Source of the DNA: Membranipora membranacea
Taxonomy: Eukaryota; Bryozoa; Gymnolaemata; Cheilostomatida; Membraniporidae
Direction of reading: 5' to 3'
DNA: 60,000 nucleotides
Assembly: GCA_914767715.1 (NCBI GenBank)
Contig: OU612075.1
Coordinates: forward strand, 4,094,001 to 4,154,000
Shown here: positions 25,869 through 37,388 of the stretch, piece by piece
Layout of the letters: each line of letters starts with the position of its first letter
Numbering within the stretch: the stretch's first letter is position 1
Program-made: the position numbers and the translations under genes
Notes under the pieces: model-generated
The model's database searches: none
Told to the model about the DNA's origin: nothing
Seen by the model: the letters and a program-made list of their open reading frames with translations, nothing else

Positions 25869-26399
25869 TCAGAAAAATGTTTTATTTAAAAATTTGATGC
25901 ATTGTGCTCTAAAACAGTTCTTACGAATATCAACTCTACACTTCAAGGCACGGTAGCGCCCTGAAGGTAGCTTATCTAGCTCAAAAAGAGGGTTATTCTC
26001 AGTGGCGTACATTCTAAGGCACTTATTGTGAAAACAATGTTCATAGATATCAGATATGTTGGAGAATCTGCATCCTGCTAGATAACCTGCTGTGGAGATC
26101 ACATTGTCAATAGATTTTACACATGAATTGGACATATGACCAAAAACAGTGCACAGATGGTAAATAAAAACGCACTCAATAAACGTGAAATAGCATCTCA
26201 ATCTGATTGGTTTAGGCACTTTGAGGAATGATAGATGTTTCATAATAAAAAGCCGTTTTCTAGCTTTCCTAACCACAGACTGGGTATGATCTTTAAAAGT
26301 GAGCTTTGAGTCAATAGAAGTGCCAAGGTATACAAATTGATCGACTCGTTGAACCTCAGTACCCTTAATGATGATGTTATCACAGATATGGATATACAT
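25869..26399 (-). pseudogene. LINE ORF2 C-terminus, left arm copy
   Basis: An open frame of 176 codons contains VDQFVYLGTSIDSKLTFKDH and later PLFELDKLPSGRYRALKCR and ends with LNKTFF. This is the region after the RT fingers in CR1/Jockey-type LINEs. It has no stop, unlike the right arm copy. It is a fragment and lacks the catalytic box. Confidence 0.8.
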
Positions 26400-27239
26400 A
26401 GAGGACCCTTCAATGATCCTCAGTACCCTTAATGATCATGTTATCACAGAGTAAGGATATACATAGATAGAGGACCCTTCTATGATCGTTATAGTGCCTG
26501 CGGTTTTTATCCACTGGGGAAAATTCATCAATCTGGCCACCTGCCAATTTCAGATTCTATATAAGTTATAATGGAGTTTTGTTAGGCAGACATAACCACC
26601 TTTGATAGGTCATAATTCATTCTGTATTTATCCTAAAGACTGATTTCCAACTTTTCTGAAATGTCCAACCTTCAAGCTATACACCATATTATTGTCATTT
26701 TTTGCTAGGATTCCTAGGCTATGAGTAATCCAGGTTTTTAAAATGTGTTTTATCATATAGATTTACATGGGGCATGGGTCATGCACAGACATTTCATAAT
26801 TTTGATGACCAGCCGTCTATCAATTGTCACATGTAAATCTATATGAAAAAACTCATTTTGAAAACCTTGATTACTCATAGCCTAGGAATCCTAGCAAAAA
26901 ATGACAATAATATGGTGTATAGCTTGAAGATTGGAAATTTCAGAAAAGTTGGAAATCAGTCTTTAGGATAAATACAGAATGAATTATGACCTATCAAAGG
27001 TGGTTATGTCTGCCTAACAAAACCCCATTATAACTTATATAGAATCTGAAATTGGCAGGTGGCCAGATTGATGAATTTTCCCCAGTGGATAAAAACCGCA
27101 GGCACTATAACGATCATAGAAGGGTCCTCTATCTATGTATATCCTTACTCTGTGATAACATGATCATTAAGGGTACTGAGGATCATTGAAGGGTCCTCTA
27201 TGTATATCCATATCTGTGATAACATCATCATTAAGGGTA

Positions 27240-27731
27240 CTGAGGTTCAACGAGTCGATCAATTTGTATACCTTGGCACTTCTATTGACTCAAAGCTCAC
27301 TTTTAAAGATCATACCCAGTCTGTGGTTAGGAAAGCTAGAAAACGGCTTTTTATTATGAAATAATTTATCATTCCTCAAAGTGCCTAAACCAATCAGATT
27401 GAGATGCTATTTCATGTTTATTGAGTGCGTTTTTATTTACCATCTGTGCACTGTTTTTGGTCATATGTCCAATTCATGTGTTAAATCTATTGACAATGTG
27501 ATCTCCACAGCAGGTTATCTAGCAGGATGCAGATTCTCCAACATATCTGATATCTATGAACATTGTTTTCACAATAAGTGCCTTAGAATGTACGCCACTG
27601 AGAATGACCCTCTTTTTGAGCTAGATAAGCTACCTTCAGGGCGCTTCCGTGCCTTGAAGTGTAGAGTTGATATTCGTAAGAACTGTTTTAGAGCACAATG
27701 CATCAAATTTTTAAATAAAACATTTTTCTGA
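27240..27731 (+). pseudogene. LINE ORF2 C-terminus, right arm copy, with stop
   Basis: The same protein region as the left arm copy, in plus orientation. A TAA within atgaaataatttatc near 27361 interrupts it, and the frame is open again from 27381. The LINE 3' UTR follows, ending in a (TATCC)n tail at about 27850-27872, the kind of microsatellite end made by target-primed reverse transcription. Confidence 0.8.
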
Positions 27732-28029
27732 GTATCATTTTATAACGGTACAACACTGCAACATTTTTATATTATACAGTATTTAAATATTTTTATTATG
27801 AGCTCAACAGACACTTTTATTTCTCAACCACTTGGCAGAGACAGAATAAATTATCCTATCCTATCCTATCAAGTTAGATGAGAGTATGTGAATATTGAGT
27901 ACCTTTCACTCGCCGTACCCTGTATGTGCAACATTTTATCACTTTAATACACGACATCTGACACTTTTATGTGCCCTGTTTTAAATAAGAGTTATCTCCT
28001 CCTGTCGAACACAAATTTATCATGGCTTA

Positions 28030-28347
28030 TCATGTAGCCTGTGCTAAATTTGCAGAAATAACATCTATTGGGGTAGGGTAAAGGTCCAGCCCTGCAAGTA
28101 GGTTATACCTCATCATAAGAACTTTCACATATCTGCAGGACAAAAAAATCTGAGCATGCATGATAAAGTTATTGAATGCAACAGTGTATTGTGCACCCTG
28201 ATCACTGTCAATAGCTCTACTACCGCAGACATCAAAGGATGATTTATAGCATTCATTATGCAACCACAAATCACTATGTATAAACTGTTTGGAAACAGTA
28301 AACAAAAGAGGGATGTCCCCAACCACAAGATCAGCTGATTCATTCAT
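28030..28347 (-). CDS. 105-codon reading frame in the left inverted end
   Basis: The frame starts MNESADLVVGD and ends ISANLAQAT. It is present, uninterrupted, in the right inverted end at 36420-36737 with only two amino-acid differences seen (G/D and I/M). I recognise no domain. It may be a real small protein, the 5' exon of a transposon gene, or merely an open frame kept by the near-identity of the two ends. Coding is unproven. Confidence 0.35.
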   Translation of the reverse strand: MNESADLVVGDIPLLFTVSKQFIHSDLWLHNECYKSSFDVCGSRAIDSDQGAQYTVAFNNFIMHAQIFLSCRYVKVLMMRYNLLAGLDLYPTPIDVISANLAQAT

Positions 28348-28443
28348 AAGTATAAGGCATTCAGTTTTATCTGAAAACAGTCATTATACAGCAAGATTTT
28401 GAGCAAATACCACTAAATATTTTACGCAAGATTTAAAATAGTA

Positions 28444-31147
28444 ATGGCATCATCATCCATGGACAAAGTAACGCATTCTGAAATAGAAATGTGGAGTGTT
28501 GATAGTTTGAAAGATTATTGCCGAAGGCGAGGATATAAAGTTTCTGGATCTAAGAAAGAACTTGTGTCAAGGGCCTATGTCTTGGCAAATAATAACATTC
28601 CTGAAATTGAAGATTATAAAGGTCTTTACACCAAAGGTCTGCCGTCAACTGACCCGGTAAAACTGAAAAACTGGATTGATGAAAAGAATGGATTAAGATT
28701 GTGGCCACCAGTATCCTATTTAGATATACATTGGTTTATGAGAGAACACGGGAGCGTTGGACTGAATCGGGAAGCTATGACTGCCTACAAAACTGGAAAA
28801 GCATTCAGTTATTTTCAGTGTGACTGGTTGAAGGAAGTGTTTTACTGTCCTATCAGCAAATCTAACGAATACTGCTATCTCAAAGCAAAGTGCACTCCAA
28901 GCAATAGAGTCAATGACATTCCCCATGAGCTGTGGGTTAAGATAAAAAAGAAAAGTGGAGATATCGTCTCTGCCTACTGCAGTTGTGTCGCTGGGTAACC
29001 AGTATTTTTGCGATGTACTGTTTTGATGTTATTATACACTTCCTATTTGGCAGACAATGTTCATTTAATTATGATAATTATTTTTGTTTTTGATTTATAT
29101 TCCAAAAAAAATTGTTCATGATCTGATAGGTAATTTCTGTTAGCCATATAAATTTTAACTTGCTAAAATGGTGAAAAACTATGAAGATTGGCTAGCTGGC
29201 CTTTGATCATTTAATACAATATTATGTTATTACATCATTGTTAACTTTTCCTTTTACAGATTGAGTCAGACCTGTAACCATGTTGCAGCTCTACTGTTCA
29301 AAGTGGAGCATGCATATAAACTCGAGCTATCCAACCCTGCTTGTACATCCACAAGTAATGTTTGGAAAGAACCATCTGGTTCCAAAGTTGAGCTGAATCT
29401 GAGGTTGAGGGAGATGAAATTTATTAAGCCAGACCACTTAAAAGGAATAGGTGTTATTTTTAAGGATTGAGAGCTATGTATGCGTCAATATTTGTGTGTA
29501 AATGTAGCTAGGAATATTTCACCCTTTGATTTTCCAGAAAACTGTTTAACGTATATTTTTGCAACAAAGAGCATTGTCAATCTGATTACATAACATAACA
29601 GAATTTTTGCTCATAACACATGAGGTTATTCCACTTCATTTCTAATGAAGAGGAAACCAGCACTCTAGAAAGATATACATTTACTGTTGTTGTGCTGGTG
29701 GACGGTGGTATTTTTTTAGTTAAGTTTATTATCAGATCCAATATTACCATGTGATGATAATAATGGACCACAGGGTGCTATGGATAAAAAACGGTACTAA
29801 AATATTTCAGTTTACATAAAAACTGTTGTCACGGTATGACATATAATATTAAAAAAGCTATTTATAGCCATGCATGATTAAAGTCCATAACTATGTATAA
29901 ATAATCACATTTATACATTTTTGTTTATAGTAAATGTGCCAGAGCAAGTCCGCAATGACCTGGTGGAGCTCTGCAAAGTGAGAGAGACTCTAGTTGATGA
30001 CAAGGATCCTGACTACTACAAAACATTCTTGGCAGGAATTCGAGAAGTTTTGCCGGATGCATCTATATTTCTTCCAGGTGAATAAAGATAGTTTTTTAAT
30101 AAGATAGCGATACAGATTACTGCATTGCTCAACCAAGAAAATTGAAGAATTTGTAAATCAATCTGCGGATACCCATTTTCCATCACAAACTTGTTAGATT
30201 GCAAGCAAGATGAAATGTTTAATGATGTCAATCACAATGAAATATACATATCCATTATATTCCTTTTTTTTCTTCAAAGGAACAATTCATAGTGACAGCG
30301 CTGATACAAATATGATACAGTCTGATAAATCAGTTGGAGCGGCATCTCAGCCTGAAGTAATTTTACTGGATGATGAAATGGAGACCGAGACACCACAGCT
30401 ACCAGAATCAGCTAAGATTGATGTGCAAGCAAGAGACAGTTTAAACGCCATGGATCTGATCGCGAAGCTGGCGCTTAGTGAAGATGACATCAAAAGTATT
30501 GAGAGGCTAACTATAGGCCAGAGCAGTACCCTCTATGGTTTGAGGCCAGAAAAGGGCGTATCACTGCATCTAATTTTTATGGTGTACATACAAGGGTTGA
30601 GACAGTGAAAAAAAAACCAGATGAAACATGCGATGCCCTAGTAAATAGATTGTTGTATCCAACCCCATTGGACAACATAGCTCATGTACAGCGGGGATCA
30701 GCTATGGAATCTGTGGCATCCATAAAACTAATCAGTAGACTGAAAGCGTTGGGCCACGTCAACCCATCAATCAGATCATGTGGTCTGTTTATTGATAGAG
30801 CTGACCAGTTCCTAGGTGCCAGCCCTGATGGCATAGTGACTTGTGACTGTTGTCCTGAGAGGCTGGCTGAAATTAAATGTCCAACAACACAACTTTCCAG
30901 CTACCAACATATAAAGGAAGGTAAATTAAAGAAAAAAGATCCCTACTACGGGCAGGTGCAGGGACAAATGATGATAACTGGCATCAAAGAGTCATGGTTT
31001 TTTGTTTTTTATGAGGACCATCAGGGTCATTTGGAACTGATAGCATACGACGAAGATTTCAGCAGCCATCTCCGTGACAATATCAAAAAGTTTTATCATT
31101 TGTATATGGCGCCCCAAATTATTTTAGGGCGTAAACGTAAAATTTAA
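28444..31147 (+). pseudogene. SAP-SWIM-YqaJ nuclease gene of the transposon, frameshifted (4 exons)
   Basis: Exons are inferred at 28444-28994, 29260-29450, 29931-30077 and 30280-31147 with consistent phases. Residues 12-50 look like a SAP DNA-binding motif (VDSLKDYCRRRGYKVSG). A SWIM zinc finger is split by intron 1 (YCSCVAG, then SQTCNHVAALLF). The last exon encodes a YqaJ-type restriction-fold nuclease: RKGRITASNF, LGASPDG (Asp), AEIKCP (the ExK pair) and YYGQVQGQM. The frame is broken by one base around 30538-30545, just before RKGRITASNF; both sides are otherwise open. YqaJ/lambda-exonuclease proteins trim DNA ends in phages; in this transposon the role is thought to be auxiliary. The gene looks recently inactivated. 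Confidence 0.8.
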
Positions 31148-31544
31148 ATTCTTGTCATCTTTCTGTTCACCCCAATCTAAGTACTTACTTATTAAACACA
31201 GTTCAACATGAAGTCTGATGCGTGAATGTTTAGGTTTGTTTTGCTGTTCCAACCAAAGCTGGTGCAATATTACTTTTGCTGTTTGAAATAATATCGTTTA
31301 CATAAGTTCACACCCCAGTTGATAAAATACATTCTTGTATCTCACTGTTCCTACCTTTATGCATAACAATGTTGGAAGTTTTGATTAAACATCTCATATT
31401 ATTATACAGTAATCCCATCAAGTTTATAAATATAATATGGCTATTTAGCCAGTAATGTAGTCCTCCAATATTTGTCCTCAAATGTCTAACCTAATAGTGG
31501 TGATTCAGAGCAATAATCGTAAACAAGCTCCACAGGATAGAACC

Positions 31545-33275
31545 ACAGAGTAAGGATATTTATCCTTACTCCAATGACTATGACATGACACTCCCGCTGT
31601 TCCCTGTCCACAGCAATTCAAGCGTGAAAACGAGTGTTTGTCATTTTAGGATGCTGTGCTCGCATGCTCTGTTTATATAAGATTACAATGTAGAAATGAT
31701 TTCTTTCTGCAGACATAGCCTTACTTATTTCAGATTTGCCTGAGAATGGTTCATGCAATTCTCTTGATTTTTTTACATGTGTTACCAGAACATATGGGCC
31801 ACAGTCTAGGCATTTATTCATGTAGTCAGTCAATGGATTTTGCAGATATATTTGATTTAGTGGCTAACATTCCTTTGTGAGATGAGTAAGACAAGGTACA
31901 CACAATACTAGATAGCCCTTACATCAAACAAAGTTTCCTATGACCAACAGTCATTTTAAGCTGACCAAAGGAACGTGTCAGATTTATGAAATTTGTCATT
32001 CACAAGCTGAAAACTAGATATAAACAGCCCAAAAACAGCCTTCTTTTCTCCCTCCCCCTCCCCCTCCAACATAATCTTTCTGTGAACCATGAAAATAATC
32101 ATTATTACCAATCACCTCAATCAAGATATTTACTTGAGAACATTTGCTCCAATTTAAGAGGTAAATGTGGCTATAGAGACTGCCCAAAAAGTGTCCAGTT
32201 CATAGCGCCATATGGACATGTCTCTTCTATACATATGCTAAGCAAAAATTACCCAACCATCTGCATGAATGATGGGGCTTTTATTTTAGATTGAGCTTAG
32301 CGTTATAACATGAAAACTCAGGTCCATACTCTAGTACTCAACTACATCAGTGAAACTCCACCCATAATCTCAGCTATCATATAGTTAACCTACCAGGCGT
32401 TTAGTCGCAGGCAAAATAGTAAGTGGTAAGATCACCACAGTTGCATTTATATCACCTTCCCTTGGTAGTCAAACTATCGTTAGTCATGTTTCCCCTCAAA
32501 CGCTATGATAAGGCCAATGTCACTTAGTTGATCCTACAGTGTACTTTATAGTTTTTTACCGAATCTTGCAATAAGATCCTACGATATCCTCTCGAGTAAG
32601 ATCCATACTAACTCGATACTCAAAAATTTGACTTCATTTTCAAAGAAACTGATCTGTGCATTGACATAGACTGCACTTATTCAGTAATATTGATAGTCCA
32701 TGTTTAGATGTGCTGAGTAACTGTGGTGCACAAATGGACAAGATCTGATGCCACAAAACAGAAAGCTTCTCCAAGTCACCCACTGCTAACACATTTCAAT
32801 ACTAGTCTCTAGGAGGCCGTCAAACACATTTATTTACATGGATCTACTTTAAGACATGCAAATACTAGTTTTTGATGTAAAGAGAACTGTTTATCTGAGT
32901 AAGTCTTGTGTGTCATAACATCTTAAAGTTTGTAAAGATTGCTAAAAAAAATCCTCAAAACTCAAAATCACTTGTTAGTAATCATCACATGATTTTTATT
33001 TTTACATCATTGAGATGCCTGAAATGTCTAGATCTAAAATATTTTTATTTGAAGTTTCAGTGAAATTTGGAAATACATAATTTTCATGAAAAACAAACAG
33101 GCTACCTGTGTAAATTTTGAATTTCCTATTGAAATTCTATTGAAAGCCACTAATCATAAAGCTCATAATTGAAGCGTAACACTCGTTTTCATGCGGCCCG
33201 CTTGCCTATTCAACTGAGGACCGCAGTTTGATAGGAGTGTCATATCTTAGTATTTATAATCTTTGCTTACTCTGT
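31545..33275. mobile_element. Nested 1.7-kb non-autonomous element with 9-bp target duplication
   Basis: It begins ACAGAGTAAGGATAT and ends ATCTTTGCTTACTCTGT. The flanks are identical 9-mers, gatagaacc at 31536-31544 and 33276-33284. The first and last 100 or so bases are related inverted copies, sharing tgacactcc and gaaaacgagtgtt. There is no transposase. A 9-bp duplication with long inverted ends suggests a Mutator-like element, by inference. The same acagagtaagga word also appears at the segment near 25672 and 26443. Confidence 0.7.
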
Positions 33276-33982
33276 GATAGAACCATGACAGGTCATGTTA
33301 GAACTGCATCTTTTCACTTCAGGTCAAAGCTGTTTATTTAATCTTGTCAACAGCATTCCGTTTGAAAATTAGGCTCTGTATTAAAACATCAATATTTGAG
33401 TAGGCTGCTGTGGCCCAGTTGTATAATGGGAGTGTGGTTGTATAATGGGAGTGGGGGTTTTATGTCTGGTTTGGCTATTCAACTCAACATCCTTTGACTA
33501 TAATAATGAATTTCACAGGTGAATGTAATATTTACAGTAATATCAATAATATCATAGTTTCTTTCTGGGCATATATTATTTGCTTGAAGTCAGGTCAGGT
33601 GAATCAGAGTTACACAGTCCTTTGAAAAGAGTTTTCGTTTAGACAAGCAGTTCAAATATGAATTGTGGTCAACATTACATCTTTTGAATCGAAATATAAA
33701 TGCAACAGCTTTTTTTTATTAGGATTATGATTAGGATTATCTTTAGTCTCTGATATAATGTGCAAAGTATTCACAAATTATGGCAGGTCCAGTAAAAAAC
33801 TGACAATAATCCCTGTAAAACTGCTAAATAATCCCTGGTAAGCTGATAATAATCCATGTAAGTCAGGCCAGCTATAGTGTAAGATGCATAACTAGGTAAC
33901 CCAAATATTTTAACTCAGCCTGATTCTAACATAGTCTATGTTGCCTCTGGCTGAGGATATTTGTCTATTCATCAGCTGTAGT

Positions 33983-36292
33983 TCAGCAACTGACTATTGG
34001 AGGCTGTAAATTTGTGAGTGCTGCACATATAAATAAAATGTCATTAGCATGCCTAAGTGTTTTGTTACCTAAAGTTGAAGAAAGAATACGAAACACTTTG
34101 AGTCTTCTAATAACACGCTCCACATGTATCCATACATTAGCCACCCTCTTTGTATCCTGTACTTGTCTAGAAGTCATCTGGGTGGTTCCTTTTCCTGCTG
34201 GTGGTATAATCAGCTCAGCATGCCTGCTAAGTAGCTCCTGTGACAATGCAAAGCCTCTATCTGCCATTACTCGGTCATTTGGATTAAAATAGTCAAAAAA
34301 ATTGGAGTCTCTAGTAATAAATCTATCTGTGCTTCTTCCAGCATACAACTCAGATATATAGCAGATGCTGCCTTGAGGTGTAATAGCGACCAGGCACTTT
34401 ACAGTATTGTTATGTTTGTATTCGGACCATGTTGCTGCTTGGTTTTTAAGGTCCTTAGGTTTTTGAATGGTGAACTCGGTGCAGTCAATAATACAACGTA
34501 GTCTTTTAAAGTTCGAGTATTCTTTGGGGATAGTTTTAGCGATTTCTTCCACAGTGTAAAAGACAATGAGAGGCCTCAGCACTTTGGCGAGGAGCGGTAG
34601 GGTACAGTTGAGAATTTCCGTAACACTGGTCTCATTGATGTCAAATCTGTAAATAAAATTTTTTTTTTAAAACATTTAGCTAAAATGATAGTTTTATAAA
34701 GAGATTTAAATAATTAATCAATCTAGAATATTTTGTGATCCAATGGGTGTTTCTTCTAATAATGACCGACAAAGCCTGATAAATAAAAGGTACGTCTTAT
34801 TTTTTGTAGCTAATATTTTTGCACTTTAGCTTGCACCAAGACCTTTCAGCTTTTGTAACATTATGTACAGTGCATGTACATTGTAAGAAATGGGTAACAA
34901 TATCGTGTATTGTTTACCACATATTGCTCTAACAAATTAAAATTTTATATTTACCTGTCAGCTAGATCCTTGCGTAAAAGTTCAAGTCTAAGCCTCATTA
35001 ACACTAGCAGCAGCCGATCTTCATTGCACAGCTTGACATGTGTATTCTTACGGAGGTTCTGAAATCTTTTGTACTTAAGCTGTGTGATGTGGGTGACAGG
35101 TTTTGTTTTCTTCACTACATGGAACTGACTGTAAAGTTCAGCTAATAGTTCAAAAATCTTCACCTTTGGGACACCAGTGTAAAATGACGCATCTTGGTCT
35201 GTTTTCAAGAGCTTTTTGTGGTACGGACGCTGGTGAAGTTTGAGCTGGGCAGTTTTGGCTCTCAAAACCATAGATTTGGCCATGAGTTTTCCATTAGCCT
35301 CCAACAGTTCATGATTGTTATTATCAGCTGCAGAGGTTGGGGCAGATGGTTTATGTAGCTCATTAGTGGCAGCGGCATCCAGCCCTTCCTGAATATTGAC
35401 CAGAGGTTTAGTCTCGATTTCACTGAAGCACTCATCATCAAATAATGTTTCCAAAATAGCTGTATTTGTTTTGTGAGAGGAAATATTAGATGGCCCTGGT
35501 TGACTAGATCTGTCTGATATCATTAGTGGCTCCAAGCTGCTGGTTGTTCCTGTTTCTACTGATACGTTTTTATTTGGATTCCTTGGGTTCCTCAGTAAAG
35601 TGCTAATCTTCAGTGTTGCATCGTATCCAAGCTTCTGCGTAGGATTGGGATTTTTATCAGTGGGTAGACCATCCACAAAATGAACACTGCATACTCTCGA
35701 ATTACTGTCTGGGACCCACAAAGTTTTATCAGTTTCGCTTTTTTGTCGATTGATCAAGGTGACCCAATTCTTCCACTTTAGGTTATCAGTCGGAAATTTA
35801 AAATGTGTAAATGGTAGACATCCACACAATCCTGTAAAATATAATATTGAAGTAAAAAAATCGTCAATGTTTTATTTAAATGATTTTGATATTTTATATA
35901 AATCTTTATAAATTTATCAAAGCTTGCTCGGTAATCTTCAAATTTCATGCATTGTAACCGATAGCTCAGATCAGACTAATAATAATAAAGAAGATAAATG
36001 GTGCAGCAGTAGCCTTGTCACGTGGCCACGGGTTTTGGACCAAAAAAACAAAACCCATGGCTGCATGAAAAGGCTAGTGCAGCAGTATTTGCAATTACCA
36101 TTTCTGAGCTTTCAGGCGTGTATATACGTGATTTAATATCAAAATCTGTTATGTTTTGGTTCATTACTTATAATGCTTGGAATAATCATGAGGAAAATAA
36201 AAACTGATCTTACCCTTATTTTGTCCAGTGTGTATTTTACATGGCTGCTTCTTGATGTTAGATAATTTCCGCGAGTGATTAGTGCAGCCCAT
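33983..36292 (-). CDS. THAP-domain DDE transposase, apparently intact (3 exons)
   Basis: Minus-strand exons are 36292-36214, 35831-34955 and 34646-33983, with matching phases and about 539 aa. The N-terminus is a THAP zinc finger (C-x4-C around the start, then FKFPTDNLKWKNWV and VCSVHFVDG, giving C2CH). A long linker follows. The C-terminal domain is of DDE_Tnp_4 type: IIDCTEFTI (first Asp), VMADRGF (second Asp) and HVERVIRRLKVF (Glu). It would bind the element ends and cut and paste the transposon. One oddity: the only in-frame ATG lies inside the THAP motif (SCAAMGC), with a stop a few codons upstream. The true start is therefore either in an unseen 5' exon or has been lost. Confidence 0.85.
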
Positions 36293-36419
36293 AGCTGCAC
36301 AACTAGCTGCTGGCCTTATTTATCTTCTTATCTTTTGAACTTATTTGACTGTGTATGCGATGACTATAAATGCTTTCGTATAATGACTGTTTTCGGATAA
36401 AACTGAATGTCTTATACTT

Positions 36420-36737
36420 ATGAATGAATCAGCTGATCTTGTGGTTGGGGACATCCCTCTTTTGTTTACTGTTTCCAAACAGTTTATACATAGTGATTTG
36501 TGGTTGCATAATGAATGCTATAAATCATCCTTTGATGTATGCGATAGTAGAGCTATTGACAGTGATCAGGGTGCACAATACACTGTTGCATTCAATAACT
36601 TTATCATGCATGCTCAGATTTTTTTGTCCTGCAGATATGTGAAAGTTCTTATGATGAGGTATAACCTACTTGCAGGGCTGGACCTTTACCCTACCCCAAT
36701 GGATGTTATTTCTGCAAATTTAGCACAGGCTACATGA
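36420..36737 (+). CDS. 105-codon reading frame in the right inverted end
   Basis: Counterpart of the frame at 28030-28347, facing outward from the transposon. It contains KQFIHSDLWLHNECYKSSFD and is uninterrupted. No domain is recognised, and there is no support for translation beyond the intact frame. Confidence 0.35.
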   Translation: MNESADLVVGDIPLLFTVSKQFIHSDLWLHNECYKSSFDVCDSRAIDSDQGAQYTVAFNNFIMHAQIFLSCRYVKVLMMRYNLLAGLDLYPTPMDVISANLAQAT

Positions 36738-36897
36738 TAGGCCATGATAAATTTGTGTTCGACAGGAGGAGATAACTCTTATTTAACAGGGCACATAAAA
36801 GTGTCAGATATCTTTTCAAGTGAATCTGTTATCTTTTGTTATGTAGCATCGGTGATAAAGCATATATAAAGCAGGCTTATAAAGTATGGCCTAACTC

Positions 36898-37352
36898 GTG
36901 TGTGTAGAATATGCTGGTCATGATGCTCTCTTCACATGCCAGCCCTTAATACAGACAATAGAGGAGACTAATCTTTCACGCTACATAAAGTTTTCTGAGA
37001 AATTTGAAGATTTGCAAAAAACTGTTGCCATGATTCTGGATCTGTACCAAGACACCGAAAGGATAGGTGAGATAAAAACCAATTTTTTTGTGAATTTGCT
37101 TCACTTACTGAACACCTCATCCATGAGAATTCAAGAAAGAAAGGCCAGTATATTAATGTTGTTTCTTGAACATGCGCTCCAATTTGACGCACAAAAGTTG
37201 CGAAAGTCATTTTTACAATTTTGTAGGATAATGATAATATCTGCTACAACAAGCATTCAATGCCTCACAATCAAATATAGTGCCCAAAATACATTGGATG
37301 TTATATCTCACTTGATAACATTCATAGGATCCCTACAAAGCCATTACTGCAA
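36898..37352 (+). CDS. Unrecognised helical exon, possibly a gene fragment
   Basis: An open frame of about 150 codons (162 if read through to 37386) encodes a Leu-rich, probably all-helical sequence. It includes LQKTVAMILDLYQDTERIG, LLHLLNTSSMRIQERKASIL and NTLDVISHLITFIGSLQ. A consensus-like donor (aag|gtattt) follows at 37353 and an acceptor (ttatgtag) precedes at about 36845. I do not recognise the family. It lies between the right end of the 8.9-kb transposon and a hAT MITE, and no adjoining exons are visible. It may be the remnant of a host gene or a transposon exon. Confidence 0.4.
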
Positions 37353-37388
37353 GGTATTTTTTTCTCTTTTTTTTTCTATGCACTAGGT

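Larger units (their letters stand above)
25867..27731. repeat. 1.9-kb palindrome built on a LINE 3' end
   Basis: The left arm (25867-26769) and the right arm (26831-27731) are near-perfect reverse complements around a 61-bp loop at 26770-26830. The arms end next to the loop in catatagatttacatg and catgtaaatctatatg. Each arm carries the same LINE ORF2 C-terminus, facing outward, and a copy of a roughly 165-bp non-coding segment. That segment also occurs once more outside the left arm, at about 25700-25866. Confidence 0.85.
27955..36809. mobile_element. 8.9-kb DNA transposon: THAP-DDE transposase plus YqaJ nuclease (ISL2EU-like)
   Basis: Inverted ends of about 435 bp (27955-28390 and 36379-36809) begin with CTGACACTTTTATGTGCCCTG. 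A two-base AT on each side is compatible with a 2-bp target duplication. Inside are a SAP-SWIM-YqaJ gene on the plus strand (28444-31147, frameshifted) and a THAP-DDE gene on the minus strand (36292-33983). From memory, the eukaryotic ISL2EU superfamily pairs an IS5-like DDE transposase with a YqaJ nuclease, so this assignment is likely but unchecked. A second element (31545-33275) is nested within it. Confidence 0.8.
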
